Assembly (NCBI RefSeq): GCF_000332355.1 | Contig: NZ_KB235958.1 | Coordinates: forward strand, 1,906,272 to 1,968,400 | DNA from: Baaleninema simplex PCC 7105 | GTDB lineage: Bacteria > Cyanobacteriota > Cyanobacteriia > Cyanobacteriales > Geitlerinemataceae | Direction: 5' to 3' | DNA length: 62,129 nucleotides | Shown here: piece by piece, positions 43,970 to 54,359 of the stretch | Position numbering within the stretch: the stretch's first letter is position 1 | Layout of the letters: each line of letters starts with the position of its first letter | Program-made: the position numbers and the translations under genes | Notes under the pieces: generated by a model | The model's input: the letters and a program-made list of their open reading frames with translations, nothing else | Told to the model about the DNA's origin: nothing | The model's database searches: none

Positions 43970-45145
43970 ATGACAGTGACGGTGGCCAAACAACAAACTG
44001 CGACGCGCTTAATTCCCCAGCTCGCGCTTCAATCGCAACAGCAACTGACGGGTCAACTCGACATCCAAGCTAACAATGGCGAGGGGTGGAGCCTGTTTTT
44101 TTGCGTGGGACGTCCGATCTGGGCAACCTGTAACTCTCGCCCCGTGCGTTGTTTGCAGCGACAGCTCCAGCGTCATAGCCCACAGGTTGAGTTCGACAAT
44201 CTCGCCATTCGCGATACCGACGATCGCTTTTTCTGCTGGAACTATAAAGTGATTTGGGTGCTGTACAAGCACCAATGTATTTCTAAAGATATGGCGGTCG
44301 CGATTATCGAAAATTCCGTGACTGATGTGTTATTCGATATTCTGCAGGCCGAGCGCCAAGGGACTTTAACCTTTAACGCGACACCTCGCGAAGCCCTAAC
44401 TATGCTGAGAATGCAAATTGTGGCGCTCAATCTCAAAAATGCTCTAAAAAAAGCAAAACAGGCATTTCAAGCTTGGAGCGAAGCGGGATTAGCCCCAGTG
44501 TCTCCGAACTATCGCCCGATTCTCAAAGACTTAGAACAATTACAAGCCCATACTTCTGTAAAAATTTATCAACAGCTCGTCAGAAAAATTGACGGCGAGC
44601 AGACGTTACGCGAACTGGCCGACTCGCTCGAGATCGATTGTCTGCGATTGACGAGATCGCTGCGCCCCTATCTTCAAAAAGGTTGGATCGGACTGCAAAA
44701 AGCATCTGACATCCCACGGCCGAGCCAACCCAACAAACCGCCATCTCACCGGAAGGCGGCCGAACGTCGCCAACCGCCGCTCGTGGCTTGTGTAGACGAC
44801 AGCCCGCAAGTCTGCAAGCAGCTCGAAGCGATTTTGACGGAAGCGGGATATCGTTTCCTCGGGATTACCGACTCGGTACAAGCCCTACCGATCCTGCTCG
44901 AACACCGACCGGATCTCATTTTTCTCGATTTAGTGATGCCAGTTGCTAACGGATACGAAGTCTGTACCCAACTGCGGCGGATGTCACAATTCCAGAAAAC
45001 GCCGATCGCGATTTTGACGGGGAACGACGGCGTCGTCGATCGCGTGCGAGCCAAAATGGTGAAAGCGAGCGACTTTCTCTCGAAACCCATTAACGCTGAA
45101 AAAGTCCTCGAAACGGTCAAGCGATTGCTGGCTGTGACGGCGTGA
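43970..45145 (+). CDS. pixG: PATAN/PatA-type response regulator (PixG-like)
   Basis: A 391-residue regulator. Residues about 1-200 form a PATAN/DUF4388-like module (LALQSQQQLTGQLDIQ, W.L.F..GRPIWA, VTDVLFDILQAERQGTLTF). A C-terminal receiver domain (about 265-385) has phospho-acceptor Asp near 318 in LIFLDLVMPVANG and Lys in FLSKPI. It is the first gene of a pixGHIJL-like cluster. PATAN proteins of this type control pilus motor switching. No DNA-binding domain is present. The start ATG 43970 gives the usual short N-terminus. Confidence 0.88.
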   Translation: MTVTVAKQQTATRLIPQLALQSQQQLTGQLDIQANNGEGWSLFFCVGRPIWATCNSRPVRCLQRQLQRHSPQVEFDNLAIRDTDDRFFCWNYKVIWVLYKHQCISKDMAVAIIENSVTDVLFDILQAERQGTLTFNATPREALTMLRMQIVALNLKNALKKAKQAFQAWSEAGLAPVSPNYRPILKDLEQLQAHTSVKIYQQLVRKIDGEQTLRELADSLEIDCLRLTRSLRPYLQKGWIGLQKASDIPRPSQPNKPPSHRKAAERRQPPLVACVDDSPQVCKQLEAILTEAGYRFLGITDSVQALPILLEHRPDLIFLDLVMPVANGYEVCTQLRRMSQFQKTPIAILTGNDGVVDRVRAKMVKASDFLSKPINAEKVLETVKRLLAVTA

Positions 45146-45154
45146 GAGAGCGGA

Positions 45155-45332
45155 GCCGGGGAGAGGGGGAGAGGGGGAGAGGGGGAGAAACTATTAACTG
45201 TTCCCTGTTCCCTATTCCCTGTTCCCTGTTTGCTGTCTTCCCTATTCCCTGTTCCCTGTTCCCTGTTCCCTATCTTCACTGGTGACTGGTGACTGGTGAC
45301 TGGTGACTGGTGACTGTCTTCACTGGTGACTG
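45155..45332. repeat. Composite cassette after pixG (GGGGAGA, GTTCCCT, GGTGACT blocks)
   Basis: It starts 10 bases after the pixG-like stop. It has a GAGAGGGG purine tract, then TTCCCTG/TTCCCTA heptamers, then GGTGACT heptamers, the same order as at 8950-9242. The 355-base gap (45146-45499) otherwise shows no gene. It leaves the operon's second gene 354 bases downstream of the first. Confidence 0.75.
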
Positions 45333-45499
45333 AAACACTGCTCGTCTCCTCCCCTCTTTATCTCCTCGTGCGGGCAACCCGTTTTTTGCTAACTTAGACA
45401 TGACATCGATCGCGCGATCGGCTTTAAAATTTACCCCGCGCGACATCGATCGTCCTCACTCGTGCCGTTATCATTCACCACAAGATCGGGTTTATCTAA

Positions 45500-45865
45500 A
45501 TGAGTACCATTTTAGTCGTAGAAGACGGAATTACCGATCGCGAAGCGATTAACCGATACCTCAAACAAAACGGTTTCAACGTCATTAACGCAGAAAGCGG
45601 CGAAGAAGCCTTAGAAAAACTCAACAGTAACAAACCCGATGCGATCGTAATCGACGTGATTTTACCGGGGCAAAGTGGTTTCGAGTTGTGTCGAGAACTC
45701 AAAACCGATCCGAAAACGAAAAACATTCCCGTCATCATTTGCTCGAGCAAAAATACAGACGTCGATAAAACCTGGGGAAATATGCTCGGTGCCGACGCCT
45801 ACATCACGAAACCCGTTGACGAAACCCTCTTGCTTCAAACCGTGCGCCAATCGATCGCCGCTTGA
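45500..45865 (+). CDS. pixH: Single-domain response regulator (CheY-like, PixH)
   Basis: A 121-residue stand-alone receiver. The acidic pair ED is near 8-9, phospho-acceptor Asp in IVIDVILPGQSG (about 54), Ser in ICSSKN and Lys in YITKPV (about 105) are all present. It likely accepts phosphate from the CheA-like kinase at 50603 and signals to the pilus motor. The start is ATG 45500. Confidence 0.9.
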   Translation: MSTILVVEDGITDREAINRYLKQNGFNVINAESGEEALEKLNSNKPDAIVIDVILPGQSGFELCRELKTDPKTKNIPVIICSSKNTDVDKTWGNMLGADAYITKPVDETLLLQTVRQSIAA

Positions 45866-45918
45866 GCCGTACGGCGGTTTTCCCTTACTGACGACCTTCC
45901 GAGACGACGAACCGCTCT

Positions 45919-46476
45919 ATGTCTGCCCCATCCCGTCCTCCCAGTCCCCTCGAACCCCGTCTCGAACCCTCCCCCGCCCTCGTCGAGCCGACACCCAACA
46001 CCCAAAAATTCCTGCAATTCGGTCTCGGCGATCGCGATCGCGCCCTCGTTCGCGTCGATCTCGTCGCTGAAATCGTCACCGTTCGCCTACCGGAAATCCT
46101 GCCCGTTCCCCAAATGCGCTCCTGTATTCTGGGGGTGTATAACTGGCGTGGCGAAATGTTGTGGATCGTCGATCTCGGCGAACTCCTCGGTTACGCGCCT
46201 CGAGTGCCTAAGCCTCACCGAGACACGAACCCGAGGCAACCGTCCGACACGGCGATCGCGATCGTCGTCGAATGGGAAGACAGCACCATCGGCTTCGTCG
46301 TTCCCCAGGTTCTCGACCTCGAAACCTACGACCTGACTCACCGACACGCACCCGATTCTCAACTGTTTCCCCCGACCGTAATGCCTTACCTACAAGGCTT
46401 TTTTATCGACTCCAACGGCGATATCGTCATCGTTCTCGACATCGCCGAAGTCCTGCGCGTCCTTCAGGGGAAATGA
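45919..46476 (+). CDS. pixI: CheW-like coupling protein (PixI)
   Basis: A 185-residue protein. A Pro/Glu-rich N-terminal tail (about 1-30) precedes a CheW domain (about 31-180). Its core strands LQFGLGDRDRALVRVDLVAEIVTV, ILGVYNWRGEMLWIVDLGELLG and TIGFVVPQVLDLE are visible. It bridges receptor and kinase. It is 53 bases after pixH. The start ATG 45919 is the only one before the domain. Confidence 0.88.
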   Translation: MSAPSRPPSPLEPRLEPSPALVEPTPNTQKFLQFGLGDRDRALVRVDLVAEIVTVRLPEILPVPQMRSCILGVYNWRGEMLWIVDLGELLGYAPRVPKPHRDTNPRQPSDTAIAIVVEWEDSTIGFVVPQVLDLETYDLTHRHAPDSQLFPPTVMPYLQGFFIDSNGDIVIVLDIAEVLRVLQGK

Positions 46477-46492
46477 GGAGACGAGCAGTGTT

Positions 46493-46741
46493 TCAGTCAC
46501 CAGTGAAGACAGTCACCAGTCACCAGTCACCAGTGAAGATAGGGAACAGGGAACAGGGAATAGGGAAGACAGCAAACAGGGAACAGGGAATAGGGAAGAC
46601 AGCAAACAGGGAACAGGGAATAGGGAACAGGCAACAGTTAATAGTTTTTCCCCTTCTCCCCCTCTCCCTCTCTCCCCTTCTCCCCCTCTCCCTCTCTCCC
46701 CCTCTCCCCTTCTCCCCCTCTCCCTCTCTCCCCCTCTCCCT
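46493..46741. repeat. Composite cassette after the cheW-like gene, reverse orientation
   Basis: CAGTCACCAGTCACC heptamers, AGGGAACAGGGAATAGGG units and a long CTCCCCCTCTCCC tract lie in the mirror order of the cassettes after pixG and pixJ. It begins 17 bases after the stop at 46476. The frames crossing it are repeat translation. Confidence 0.78.
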
Positions 46742-46779
46742 CCTAGACCCCAAACCGAAACCGCGATCGAGGTAATCGT

Positions 46780-49700
46780 ATGACCCGTTCAGATGCCCTG
46801 CGTAGCGAGTCTACCCCGCTCGAACAACAGCTCAAAGCCATCCGCCAGCAAGTGGCGTCCGTCACCGACCGACTGCACCAAACCGAATCCCTCGAGGAAG
46901 CGCTTCTGGCCGCCGTCACCCAACTGCGACAGATGTTCCAGTGCGATCGCGTCGTGGTGTACCGCTTGCTGTCTCGCGGTATCGACGCGTTCGTTCCGCC
47001 AAGCTTCGATGGTAGCCTCGCGTCCCCAGACGGAACGAGTACGTTGCCGTTTGCCAACGGGAACGGAACCGCTAACGGCCGGACGACCTCTGCCGCCGCA
47101 ACCGACGGTAGATCCCCGTTCGGGGTCGTCATAGCCGAATCAGTCGGACGGGGATGGACGCCAGCCTTGGGCGATCGCTTGCACGTGGCAGCCTTTGGCT
47201 TCGACGATCTCGACGAATACCTCAGCCATCCGTTCGTCTCCATTCCCGATGTCGAACGAACCAACCTCACCCCTCACCAACGACAACTGCTCGGACGCTA
47301 TCAAACCCAAGCCAGCCTCAACGTCCCCTTAAAAATCGGCAAACGGTTGTGGGGCGCGATCTCTGCCAGTCAGTGCGATCGCCCCTACAACTGGTCGGAA
47401 CGGGAAATCGCCGTCATCAAACAGGTGGCCGGAGAACTGACGGTGATGTTGCAAGAATTCGATCGCGACGAAAAACACGAACGCCAAACTGAAAGCGATC
47501 GAGCGGTTTCGGAAGTTCTCGAAACTCTCCGCGAATCGTTTGAGAAAGTCCAAGACCGCGATCGCAGCGTGTCCCGCGTCATCGAACGCATTCGTCAATC
47601 CCTCGACATCGATACTATTTTCCGCACCACCACGAAAGAAGTGCGGTTGCTCCTCGAGTGCGATCGCGTGGCCGTGTACCAGTTCAACCCGGACTTCAGC
47701 GGTAGTTTCGTGGCCGAATCCGTCACCTCCGGCTGGGTGAAACTCGTCGGTCCCGACGTCCAACCCGTTTGGAAAGACACTTATCTCGAAGAAAACCAAG
47801 GGGGACGCTACGCCAACCACGAAACCTACGCTGTCAGCGACATCTACGAAGCCGGACACGATCCCTGTCACGTCGAACTCCTCGAACAGTTCGAGTGTCG
47901 CGCCTATACCCTGGTTCCGATCTTTCAAGGGGAAAAACTCTGGGGAATCCTAGCCGCCTACCAAAACGACGGCCCTCGCAACTGGCAACCGACCGAAGTA
48001 GATTTGCTGCAACGGATCGCCGACCAACTCGGGGTTGCACTGCTACAAGCCGAAACCGTCGATCGCCTGCGGTTGCAATCCGATAAAGTGGCCAAAGCTG
48101 CCGAGCGCGATCGCACCGTGGCTCGAGCCATCGATCGCATTCGCCAATCCCTCGATATCGACAGCATCTTCAACGTCACCACGAAAGAAGTGCGGTTGCT
48201 CCTCGAGTGCGATCGCGTGGCCGTGTACCAGTTTAACCCCGACTTCAGCGGTCAGTTCGTCGCCGAGTCCGTGACCCCCGGTTGGGTGAAACTCGTCGGT
48301 CCCGAGGTCGAGCGCGTCTGGAAAGACACCTACCTCGAAGAAAACCAGGGAGGACGCTACGCCTACCGCGAAACCTACGCCGTCAGCGACATCTACGAAG
48401 CCGGACACGATCCCTGTCACGTCGAACTCCTCGAACAGTTCGAGGCGCGAGCTTACACCCTAGTTCCCATTTTTCAAGGGGAAAAACTCTGGGGAATTCT
48501 AGCCGCTTACCAAAACGACGGACCGCGAGCTTGGGAAGAGGAAGAAGTCGATTTGCTCGCTCGCATCGCCGACCAGCTTGGCGTGGCGTTGCAACAAGCC
48601 GAAACCCTCGACGAACTGCGGTTTCAGTCCGAAAAAGTCGCCAAAGCTGCCGAGCGCGATCGCGCTGTGGCTCGAGCCATCGATCGCATCCGTCAATCCC
48701 TCGACCTCGACAGCATTTTCAGCACCACCACGACAGAAATCCGACAACTGCTCAAAACCGATCGCGTGTGCGTGTATCGCTTCAATGCCGATTGGAGCGG
48801 TCGTTTTATCGCCGAATCGGTCGGCGGTGGCTGGGTTCCCCTCGTCAAACGCCAGGAAGACGTTCCCGGTTTGCAGCAAAATGTCAGTGACTGCGAGGGG
48901 ATGGGGGGCTTGATTCAAAGTCAACGCGATCGCGACGAGACTTCGGCGTTGACGCCAACGTCCCAGACCTTAGAGGTCAAAGATACCTATCTTCAAGATA
49001 CCCAAGGGGGACGGTTCCAACAGGAAGAGTCTTTTTCTGTCGCTGATATTTACCAAGCCGGGTTTACCTCCTGTTACTTGGAAATTCTCGAACAATACCA
49101 ATGTCGCGCCTACGCGATCGTTCCCATTTTCCAAGGTGCGAAACTGTGGGGACTCCTGGCTGCGTATCAAAACGACGGACCGCGAGAGTGGGAAGATAGC
49201 GAAGTGACTCTGTTGGCGCAAATTGGGATTCAGTTAGGGGTGGCGATTCAACAGAGCGAATACCTACAACAGCTCGAAGAACAGTCGAAACAGCTCGAAG
49301 CCGCCGCACAACGGGACAAAGCGGCCAAAGAGCAATTGCAAAAACGGGCGTTAGAACTGTTGATGGCGGTGCGGCCGGCGCTCGATGGGGATTTGACGGT
49401 TCGGATTCCCGTCACGGAAGACGAAATGGGAACCCTCGCCGATTCGTTTAACAATACCCTGCAAAGTTTGCGGAAAATCGTCGTTCAGGTGCAAGCGGCG
49501 GCGGAAAAAGTGGTGTTGACTTCCTCGAGTAGTGACGAGTCGTTGATGGCCTTGTCCAGTCAAGCACGCGCTCAGTTCGAGGAGATTACCAAAGCCCTCG
49601 ATCGCATTCAAGAGGTGGTGAACTTTACCCAAACCACCGCCGATAACGCCCAACAAGTCGAAACCGCCCTCGATCTCGCCAATCAGACCCTCGGTGCCGG

Positions 49701-50322
49701 AGACGACGCCATGAACCGCACCGTCGAAGGGATTGCAGATATCCGTAAAACGGTGGCGGCGGCGGCTAAAGGGATCGAACGCCTAACGCAATCGTCCCAA
49801 AACATCGCCAAAGTGGTGAGTTTGATTAACAACTTCGCCACCCAAACTAACTTGTTAGCACTCAACGCGGCGATCGAAGCCACGCGAGCTGGAGAGTACG
49901 GACGCGGGTTCGCTGTGGTCGCCGACGAAGTGCGATCGCTGGCGCGTCAGTCCGCCGACGCGACGACGGAAATCGAGAAGTTGGTGCAGGAGATTCAAGA
50001 CGAAACCAAAGACGTGACCCTGGCGATGGAAATGGCCTCGGAGCAAGTCACGCGGGGAACCAACCTCGTCGGCGAAACCCGACAAACTCTCAACGACATC
50101 GTGGCGGCGACGGCTCAAATCAGCGAATTGCTGGAGGGAATTACCCACGCTACGCAGGTTCAAACGGAACAGGCGCAGTCGGTGACGGAGATGATGCGCG
50201 GAATTGCATCGATCGCCAACCAAACCTCGGAAAACTCGATCGAAATCTCCGATCGCTTTAAAGAAGCTCTGACCACTGCTCAAGAGCTGCAAGCCAGCGC
50301 CGGACGGTTTAAGGTGAGTTGA
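46780..50322 (+). CDS. pixJ: Soluble methyl-accepting taxis receptor with four GAF domains (PixJ-like)
   Basis: A 1180-residue receptor. GAF1 spans about 35-230, GAF2 about 265-430, GAF3 about 448-613 and GAF4 about 630-830. They are followed by a coiled coil, a HAMP-like segment (about 860-905) and an MCP signalling domain (about 907-1175) with the hairpin-tip region [25 protein letters not shown]. There is no transmembrane segment. GAF2 and GAF3 each hold a [11 protein letters not shown]-type motif, where cyanobacteriochromes carry the bilin Cys-His pair. GAF4 has SCYLEILEQ instead, and the usual downstream His of AHQ is Tyr. Light sensing is therefore possible but uncertain. GAF2 and GAF3 are a recent 549-bp duplication. 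The start ATG 46780 lies between the repeat cassette and GAF1. Confidence 0.88.
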   Translation: MTRSDALRSESTPLEQQLKAIRQQVASVTDRLHQTESLEEALLAAVTQLRQMFQCDRVVVYRLLSRGIDAFVPPSFDGSLASPDGTSTLPFANGNGTANGRTTSAAATDGRSPFGVVIAESVGRGWTPALGDRLHVAAFGFDDLDEYLSHPFVSIPDVERTNLTPHQRQLLGRYQTQASLNVPLKIGKRLWGAISASQCDRPYNWSEREIAVIKQVAGELTVMLQEFDRDEKHERQTESDRAVSEVLETLRESFEKVQDRDRSVSRVIERIRQSLDIDTIFRTTTKEVRLLLECDRVAVYQFNPDFSGSFVAESVTSGWVKLVGPDVQPVWKDTYLEENQGGRYANHETYAVSDIYEAGHDPCHVELLEQFECRAYTLVPIFQGEKLWGILAAYQNDGPRNWQPTEVDLLQRIADQLGVALLQAETVDRLRLQSDKVAKAAERDRTVARAIDRIRQSLDIDSIFNVTTKEVRLLLECDRVAVYQFNPDFSGQFVAESVTPGWVKLVGPEVERVWKDTYLEENQGGRYAYRETYAVSDIYEAGHDPCHVELLEQFEARAYTLVPIFQGEKLWGILAAYQNDGPRAWEEEEVDLLARIADQLGVALQQAETLDELRFQSEKVAKAAERDRAVARAIDRIRQSLDLDSIFSTTTTEIRQLLKTDRVCVYRFNADWSGRFIAESVGGGWVPLVKRQEDVPGLQQNVSDCEGMGGLIQSQRDRDETSALTPTSQTLEVKDTYLQDTQGGRFQQEESFSVADIYQAGFTSCYLEILEQYQCRAYAIVPIFQGAKLWGLLAAYQNDGPREWEDSEVTLLAQIGIQLGVAIQQSEYLQQLEEQSKQLEAAAQRDKAAKEQLQKRALELLMAVRPALDGDLTVRIPVTEDEMGTLADSFNNTLQSLRKIVVQVQAAAEKVVLTSSSSDESLMALSSQARAQFEEITKALDRIQEVVNFTQTTADNAQQVETALDLANQTLGAGDDAMNRTVEGIADIRKTVAAAAKGIERLTQSSQNIAKVVSLINNFATQTNLLALNAAIEATRAGEYGRGFAVVADEVRSLARQSADATTEIEKLVQEIQDETKDVTLAMEMASEQVTRGTNLVGETRQTLNDIVAATAQISELLEGITHATQVQTEQAQSVTEMMRGIASIANQTSENSIEISDRFKEALTTAQELQASAGRFKVS

Positions 50323-50323
50323 G

Positions 50324-50550
50324 GAGAAGAGGAGAAGAGGGGGAGAGGAGAAGAGGGGGAGAGGGGGAGAGGGGGAGAAAGGGAGAAGGGGAAGGTGCGT
50401 GACGCGGTAACAGCCCATTCAACTGACTTCGACAACATTTTCCGGCCGCGTCACACACCCTACCAACTGTTGCCTGTTCCCTATTCCCTGTTCCCTGTTT
50501 GCTGTCTTCACTGGTGACTGGTGACTGGTGACTGGTGACTGTCTTCACTG
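50324..50550. repeat. Composite cassette after pixJ
   Basis: GAGGAGAAGAGG/GGGGGAGA purine tracts start at the pixJ stop. They are followed by unrelated DNA (about 50397-50465), TTCCCTG/TTGCCTG units, and GGTGACT heptamers to about 50532. The order matches 45155-45332. The gap 50323-50602 has no gene recognised. Confidence 0.72.
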
Positions 50551-50602
50551 TTCCCTATCAATTCGCCGTATATCATAAATTTACTCGAAAGTCAAGAGTA
50601 AA

Positions 50603-53600
50603 ATGAAAAAAGCCATCCGAGACCAAGGTTACGTTTACTTCCTCAGTGAAGCCCCCGAACTCTTGCAAACCGTCGAGGATGGCTTGCTGAAGGTTCACGA
50701 GGGAAATCGCGTTCAGAACGTTCACAGTCTGATGCGGGCGGCGCACACGCTGAAGGGGGCGGCGGCGAACGTGGGCTTAGACAGTCTGAAAACCATCGCT
50801 CACTCGATGGAAGATGCGTTTAAAGCGTTGTACGACGAATCGATCGCCATCGATACGGAACTCGAACGGCTGCTGTTTGAAGGGTACGAGTGTTTGCGGG
50901 TGCGGTTGAGGGCGGAACTGTCGGATACTGAGATCGATGAAGACGCACTGCTCGATCGCGCCGCTGATGTATTCGCCCGCATGAAGGACAAACTCGGCGA
51001 CGCCTTCGGACAACAGGATTACGTTCCCACCTCCGCCGAGTTGGGATTCGACATCGCTCGCTCGATTTTCGAGTTGGGGGTGCAGCAGCGTCTCGAGGAA
51101 CTCGAAACCGCCTTGGACACTGGGGAGCGCGATCGCGTCGAGGAGGTTTTGCGATCGAGTGCGGAGGTGTTCTCGGGTTTGGGGGAATCTCTCTCGCTTC
51201 CAGGGTGGAGCGCGATCGCTACCACGGTTCTGGCCGCCCTCAACAACCCCGATCGCGCCGATCGCATCCTCGATATCGGAGCGGCGGCTTTGGCCGATTA
51301 TCGTCGCGGACAACAAGAGGTTCTCGGGGGCGATCTCGATACGGGAGGCGTACCCACGCAACTCAACGCTCTCCTCAACGAGAATTCCGTTCCGGTTGAA
51401 CCTGCATCTGCAACCGTCGAACCCCCCGCGATCGAAACCGCCCTCGACATCGAACTCGAACAGTTTCGGGCGTTTCTCAACAACAAACGGTACGGAAAAC
51501 CCGTCAAAGGTGCGCTTCAAGAGTTTTTTATCGACGCCATTCGTGCTTTTGCGAAGTGGTTCGCTCGAGAAAACGCCGTTCCTTTAGCGAACGTCTGTTT
51601 TGAGCTAATCGTTCCCAAACTTCCGGCGAAACGCGCCAACCACAAAGCCACGGTGGTTCGTACCGCCTCGAATATCAAAAAACAGAGCGATCGCTTTCTC
51701 GAGTTTATTGCAGAAGACAGCGACAGCGAGAGTCTCTGTCTGTATCGTCAGTGGACGCTGTTTTCCGTCATCGTCGCCGTGGCGAAATTTCAGTACGCCA
51801 GCGACACCCAAAAACCCAAAACCTACGACGACGTTCTGTTAGTCAAAGCCTTACGCCGCATTTCCAACCACATCGGCCAGCAGTATAACCAACTTCCCCC
51901 CGTCCGACGTTCCGAGCGCAACTGGCTCGAATCTCCCCATTTGGCGAAATTGGACGTCCCACTCGATCGCGATCCCGACGAGGATTTACTCGAACAGGTT
52001 TGGGGTTCGGACGACGAGGTGGAGACAGAAGAAACGAACGACACGGAAGCCACGGAAGAAACCTCGCCAAACCTCTCGGAACGAGAATCTCTCCCAGCGG
52101 CGAACGAGGAAAAGGGAATCGCCCCGAACCGCGAACCTCCCGTGGAATCGTTGCAAGAACAAGTCAGTGAAGGGGAATTTTTCGATGAAGACCCCCCACC
52201 CTCGCCAGAGGAAGAGGCTGCACCCAAACGTCCCAAAGCCGAAACCCGACAACTCGTCAGCGTCGATATTAAAGGCTTAGAACGACTCAACCACCGTCTC
52301 GGGGAGTTATTGGTCGATCGCAACCGTCAGGCTCTCGAGGAAGAACATCTGCAACAGCGAACCGGCGAAATGCGATCGTACCTGCAACAACACCAAAAAA
52401 CCATGAACCAACTGCTCGAATGGTCCGAGCGCATGGTTTCGACCCTCGGTCACGCCGCCGATAACTTTCAGAGTCGTTCTTCCCTGGCTCTCCCCCTGTC
52501 GTCTCCCTTCGTCGGCGATCGCGAACTGGAATTCGACAGTTTCGCCGACTTGCATCTACTGTTAAAAACAGCCGTCGGTGAAGCTCGCATCCTCGACACG
52601 CTGACCGAGGACGTTCGCAGCCACACTCGCGAGTTAGCTCAATTGATGGAAAAACAACAGCAACTTCTCTCCGTCATGCAAGACGATTTAGTAGACGTGC
52701 GAATGTTGCCCCTTGGGGAAATCCTACAACGGTTCCCCTTGATGGTGCAGCAGCTTTCGAGAATGCAAAACAAGCGGGTCGAACTCAAACTCAGCGGAAC
52801 GGATTTACTCGTCGAACAGAGTATCGCTCAGAAGCTCTACGACCCCCTGTTACACTTGGTTCGCAACGCTTTCGACCACGGGCTCGAATCTCCCGAAGAA
52901 CGCCTCAAACTCGGGAAACCGGAAGTCGGAACGATCGAAATTCGCGCCTACAACCAAGGGGTGCAAACCACCATCGAGGTACGGGACGACGGACGGGGGT
53001 TAAATCTGGACTGGATTCGCCGCAAAGCCGTCGAAGGTAAGTTTTTAAGCGAGGCGGAAGCCAACCGCATTGTCTCGACCGATCGCTTAGAGGTGTTGTT
53101 CGAGCCGGGATTTTCCACCGCCGATCGCGTCAGCGAAATTTCGGGACGTGGCGTTGGATTGGACGTGGTGCGATCGCAAATTCAGAGTCTGAAAGGGAAA
53201 ATCGCCGTGGAGTCGGAACCGGGACGGGGGACGGTGTTCGCGTTGCAAATTCCTCTGTCGCTGACGATCGCGAAGTTGTTGGTGGTGCAAGCGGGAGGAT
53301 CGGCTTATGCGTTGTTATTGGATTCGGTCGAAAAAATCGTCATGCCCCCACCCGATCGCCTCAAACACTTTGAAAATCATAAGGTATTGCATCTAGAAGG
53401 GGAAGGGGAAACCAGCAGCATGGTTTCGGTGCGCCAACTGGCGGACTTAATGCACTATAGCTCGTCTTTGGCGAAACCAACCGAGGAACCGCGTCAAACG
53501 AAACTGTCCATTTCTCGGGATATTAGCGCCCCGATTTTGCTGTTGCGTCAAGGGGGAAAGCAGCTTGGATTGGAGGTCGATCGCATTCTGGGAGAACAAG

Positions 53601-54244
53601 AGTTAGTGATTCGTCCCCTCGGACGAGCGATCGCGCCGCCACCTTACGTTTACGGGTGTAGCATTCTCAGCGACAGTCGTTTGGCGTTGGTGGTAGATGG
53701 TGGTGCGTTTGCAACCCCAGAGCGAACCTCTTTCGCCGAGCGATCGTCGTCTGGGATGTCCTTTGGTGGGAGTTCTGAGCGTCCTCTTCCCGCGCAACCT
53801 ACCAACAGCTTACCGCAAGCCTCCGCTGTTTCTGAGGTTCCCGCGACGCCACCGACGACCCTCCTCATTGTGGACGATTCGATTAACCTACGCCACACCC
53901 TCACCTCTACCCTCGTCAAAGCGGGGTATCAGGTGGTACAGGCTCGCGACGGACAAGAGGCGATCGAGCAACTGCAACAACATCCTGACGTGCGTTTGGT
54001 GGTGTGCGACGTAGAAATGCCTCGGATGAACGGGTTTGAGTTTCTCAGTTACTGTCGTCAAGATAGTCACTTATCCAAGGTTCCCATCGTCATGCTCACG
54101 TCTCACAGCAGTCCGAAATACCGCCAAATCGCCAGCGAACTCGGCGCGACGGCGTATCTGACTAAACCGTTTTCGGAGTCGGAAATGCTGTCGTCGCTGA
54201 AGGAAATCGTCGGTTCGGAAGCGGAGGGGAGACCAGAGGTTTGA
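50603..54244 (+). CDS. pixL: Hybrid CheA-type histidine kinase with receiver (PixL-like)
   Basis: A 1213-residue kinase. An Hpt domain has the phospho-His in MRAAHTLKGAAANVG (about 47). A second helical region (about 140-480) ends in an acidic, Pro/Glu-rich linker (about 480-550). The dimerisation and HATPase_c core has LVRNAFDHGLESPEER and SGRGVGLDVVRSQI. A CheW-like regulatory domain (about 890-1025) and a C-terminal receiver (Asp near 1135 in VVCDVEMPRMNG) close it. The layout is that of PixL/PilL kinases. It would phosphorylate the PixH- and PixG-type receivers. The start is ATG 50603. Confidence 0.92.
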   Translation: MKKAIRDQGYVYFLSEAPELLQTVEDGLLKVHEGNRVQNVHSLMRAAHTLKGAAANVGLDSLKTIAHSMEDAFKALYDESIAIDTELERLLFEGYECLRVRLRAELSDTEIDEDALLDRAADVFARMKDKLGDAFGQQDYVPTSAELGFDIARSIFELGVQQRLEELETALDTGERDRVEEVLRSSAEVFSGLGESLSLPGWSAIATTVLAALNNPDRADRILDIGAAALADYRRGQQEVLGGDLDTGGVPTQLNALLNENSVPVEPASATVEPPAIETALDIELEQFRAFLNNKRYGKPVKGALQEFFIDAIRAFAKWFARENAVPLANVCFELIVPKLPAKRANHKATVVRTASNIKKQSDRFLEFIAEDSDSESLCLYRQWTLFSVIVAVAKFQYASDTQKPKTYDDVLLVKALRRISNHIGQQYNQLPPVRRSERNWLESPHLAKLDVPLDRDPDEDLLEQVWGSDDEVETEETNDTEATEETSPNLSERESLPAANEEKGIAPNREPPVESLQEQVSEGEFFDEDPPPSPEEEAAPKRPKAETRQLVSVDIKGLERLNHRLGELLVDRNRQALEEEHLQQRTGEMRSYLQQHQKTMNQLLEWSERMVSTLGHAADNFQSRSSLALPLSSPFVGDRELEFDSFADLHLLLKTAVGEARILDTLTEDVRSHTRELAQLMEKQQQLLSVMQDDLVDVRMLPLGEILQRFPLMVQQLSRMQNKRVELKLSGTDLLVEQSIAQKLYDPLLHLVRNAFDHGLESPEERLKLGKPEVGTIEIRAYNQGVQTTIEVRDDGRGLNLDWIRRKAVEGKFLSEAEANRIVSTDRLEVLFEPGFSTADRVSEISGRGVGLDVVRSQIQSLKGKIAVESEPGRGTVFALQIPLSLTIAKLLVVQAGGSAYALLLDSVEKIVMPPPDRLKHFENHKVLHLEGEGETSSMVSVRQLADLMHYSSSLAKPTEEPRQTKLSISRDISAPILLLRQGGKQLGLEVDRILGEQELVIRPLGRAIAPPPYVYGCSILSDSRLALVVDGGAFATPERTSFAERSSSGMSFGGSSERPLPAQPTNSLPQASAVSEVPATPPTTLLIVDDSINLRHTLTSTLVKAGYQVVQARDGQEAIEQLQQHPDVRLVVCDVEMPRMNGFEFLSYCRQDSHLSKVPIVMLTSHSSPKYRQIASELGATAYLTKPFSESEMLSSLKEIVGSEAEGRPEV

Positions 54245-54268
54245 GGTGCTTCAATCTTTTAGGGTTAA

Positions 54269-54355
54269 GGGTGCATCTCAAAAATGTAAATCCATAGGAG
54301 AGAATAAGGGTTTCAGCCTCCGATCCTCATGTTTTTGCAAAACTGAGATGCACCC
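54269..54355. mobile_element. 87-bp ISKra4-like MITE with 8-bp target duplication
   Basis: GGGTGCATCTCAAAAATG (54269) and the right end GTTTTTGCAAAACTGAGATGCACCC-type (to 54355) are inverted. Perfect 8-bp repeats AGGGTTAA flank it (54261-54268 and 54356-54363). The right copy of the target duplication overlaps the stop codon of the SUKH gene, so the insertion left that gene intact. It lies 24 bases after the pixL stop. Confidence 0.85.
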
Positions 54356-54359
54356 AGGG

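Noticed and set aside
45155-50550. CRISPR array in the repeat cassettes
   Set aside because: Units are 7-53 bases in tandem without unique spacers, and no cas genes are present.
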